Assembly (NCBI GenBank): GCA_963741985.1
Contig: CAVUKD010000001.1
Span: 124,001-188,000, forward strand
Reading direction: 5' to 3'
Origin: Cryomorpha sp963741985
Lineage (GTDB): Bacteria > Bacteroidota > Bacteroidia > Flavobacteriales_D > Cryomorphaceae
DNA: 64,000 nucleotides
Within the stretch, counting starts at the first letter, position 1. The number at the start of each line of letters is the position of its first letter. Under the pieces are notes generated by a model. That model did no database searches. It was not told where the DNA came from and saw nothing but the letters and a program-made list of their open reading frames with translations. Positions 63,077 to 64,000 of the stretch are shown piece after piece. Position numbers and translations under genes: made by a program.

Positions 63077-64000
63077 TTATCGGATAAAGTCGGTAATTAA
63101 ATAGGATATTAATTTTCCAACCTTGGTCATTTCGGCGGTATTATCAGCCCTCGGTGCGGCTTCGCATATATGTAGGTATGCGACATTTTCGCTTCTGCTA
63201 AAAAAATAATTTAGTTTTCGCGCCGTTTCCACATTGAATCCTGACGAGGTGAGCGCACTCGTAGGGATATTTTCGATCACATCGCAATCAATTTCCAGCC
63301 CAAAACGTGCATCAAATTCAGTTACAAACTGTAAAGCTTGCGAAGCTTCGTCCAATAAGTTTTTCTCACCACGAATACACATTTCATCGTAAGTCGCAAA
63401 ATGTACATTCTCGGACCACCCTTCAATTTTTTCTGAAATAGATTGTGTAATATAGTTTTCATGTAATCCGAAAATAAAATAACGTTTTAGAAATCCTTCC
63501 AAATAGGCATATGAAAATCCATTTCCACTGTGCCGATAATCACGAGGGCGAAGATCAGCATGAGCATCTAGATTTAACGCATTTATACTTTTTCTCAATG
63601 CAAGCGATGAACCCTTGAGCATTCCGTAGGCATTGTTATGCCCGCCGCCGATAGCGATTGGAATTTTGCCATTTTTAACAATTTTCTCAACGAGAGTGCT
63701 TACTTGTCTATCCACTTCCATCACAAGTGGATGAAAATCAGCAGGCTTCACAGTCATGTGTCCACCACGGGTAGGATCGATATCCGTAAAATCTAAATAT
63801 CCGAGCAGAAGTACTTCTGAGGCATTACTGTAATTATTGGCCTGTACATTGAGCAATGCCTGAAGGGTGGCCTTCCATGCATTTTCGGCGCCCGGTTTCC
63901 CAAAATTGGCACGAACACCCATATCCTCTATTATTCCGAAGACTACATATTTAGCGTCGCACTTTTTAAGTTCTTCGTCAAATGGTTTTTCCCTTTCAAT
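63077..64000 (-). CDS. Arginase/formimidoylglutamase-family hydrolase (partial, N-terminus outside window)
   Basis: The frame is open to the right edge, so at least 307 residues are visible and the start is missing; the internal ATG at 63922 is not the start. Manganese-site motifs of the ureohydrolase family are intact: GGGHNNAYG, LNLDAHADLRP and LEIDCDVIE. The enzyme hydrolyses the guanidino or formimino group of its substrate. Formimidoylglutamate (histidine breakdown) is a common choice in this phylum, but arginine or another guanidine cannot be ruled out. No hut genes are visible inside the window. Confidence 0.88.
   Translation of the reverse strand: MEREKPFDEELKKCDAKYVVFGIIEDMGVRANFGKPGAENAWKATLQALLNVQANNYSNASEVLLLGYLDFTDIDPTRGGHMTVKPADFHPLVMEVDRQVSTLVEKIVKNGKIPIAIGGGHNNAYGMLKGSSLALRKSINALNLDAHADLRPRDYRHSGNGFSYAYLEGFLKRYFIFGLHENYITQSISEKIEGWSENVHFATYDEMCIRGEKNLLDEASQALQFVTEFDARFGLEIDCDVIENIPTSALTSSGFNVETARKLNYFFSRSENVAYLHICEAAPRADNTAEMTKVGKLISYLITDFIR

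Overview
The window is a stretch of chromosome from a Bacteroidota bacterium, most likely of the Flavobacteriales or a close relative. The evidence is: C-terminal type IX secretion (T9SS) sorting domains on several secreted proteins; a TonB-dependent receptor followed by a DUF4249 lipoprotein; the order bamD, rpoZ-like omega, coaBC, DUF4835, recN; a serine-palmitoyltransferase-like enzyme; almost no Shine-Dalgarno sequences; and many promoters of the Bacteroidota type (TTG, about 18-20 bases, TAnnTTTG). No rRNA, tRNA, CRISPR array, insertion sequence or prophage was recognised. Coding density is high and most genes are housekeeping or envelope functions.

Layout. 1-3524: end of a ligase-associated exonuclease and its ATP-dependent DNA ligase, then a convergent sodium:solute symporter. 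3667-13954: secreted proteins, namely an M1 aminopeptidase, two tandem 981-residue paralogous T9SS surface proteins and a BNR-repeat protein. 14130-18387: guaA, a LysM lipoprotein and hemF as an overlapping operon on the minus strand. 18510-23615: a large BNR/VPS10-type secreted protein, inorganic pyrophosphatase and an AsmA/DUF748-like protein. 23804-26295: the ferrous iron system feoA-feoB plus a 41-residue FeoB-associated protein. 26533-33022: a zinc-ribbon PhnA-type protein, membrane proteins, the TonB receptor/DUF4249 pair and a META lipoprotein.

33203-40046 holds the most unusual locus. Four plus-strand genes overlap end to end: an E1-like/nitroreductase fusion (Rv1355c family), an acyltransferase-like protein, a 7TMR-DISM receptor histidine kinase and a receiver-histidine kinase. 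An orphan receiver protein is transcribed divergently. The layout suggests a synthesis-plus-sensing signalling cassette. Next come a group II PLP decarboxylase and a divergent SET-domain protein.

42479-53723 is mostly housekeeping on the minus strand: a CPA2 antiporter, aat, fabI, recN, DUF4835, coaBC, omega and bamD, with a CAP-domain protein and a NUDIX hydrolase on the plus strand. 53888-62332 is a plus-strand run: the SPT-like enzyme, an uncharacterised exported protein, a lone receiver domain, a SIMPL protein, a GreB-like factor, adenosine deaminase, a second Gre-like protein, mscL and a YihY-type membrane protein. The window ends inside an arginase/formimidoylglutamase-family gene on the minus strand.

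Several gene starts were moved downstream of the longest possible reading frame where a signal peptide, family length or promoter box decided it. Each entry says so. All function calls rest on motif recognition by eye, with no database search.
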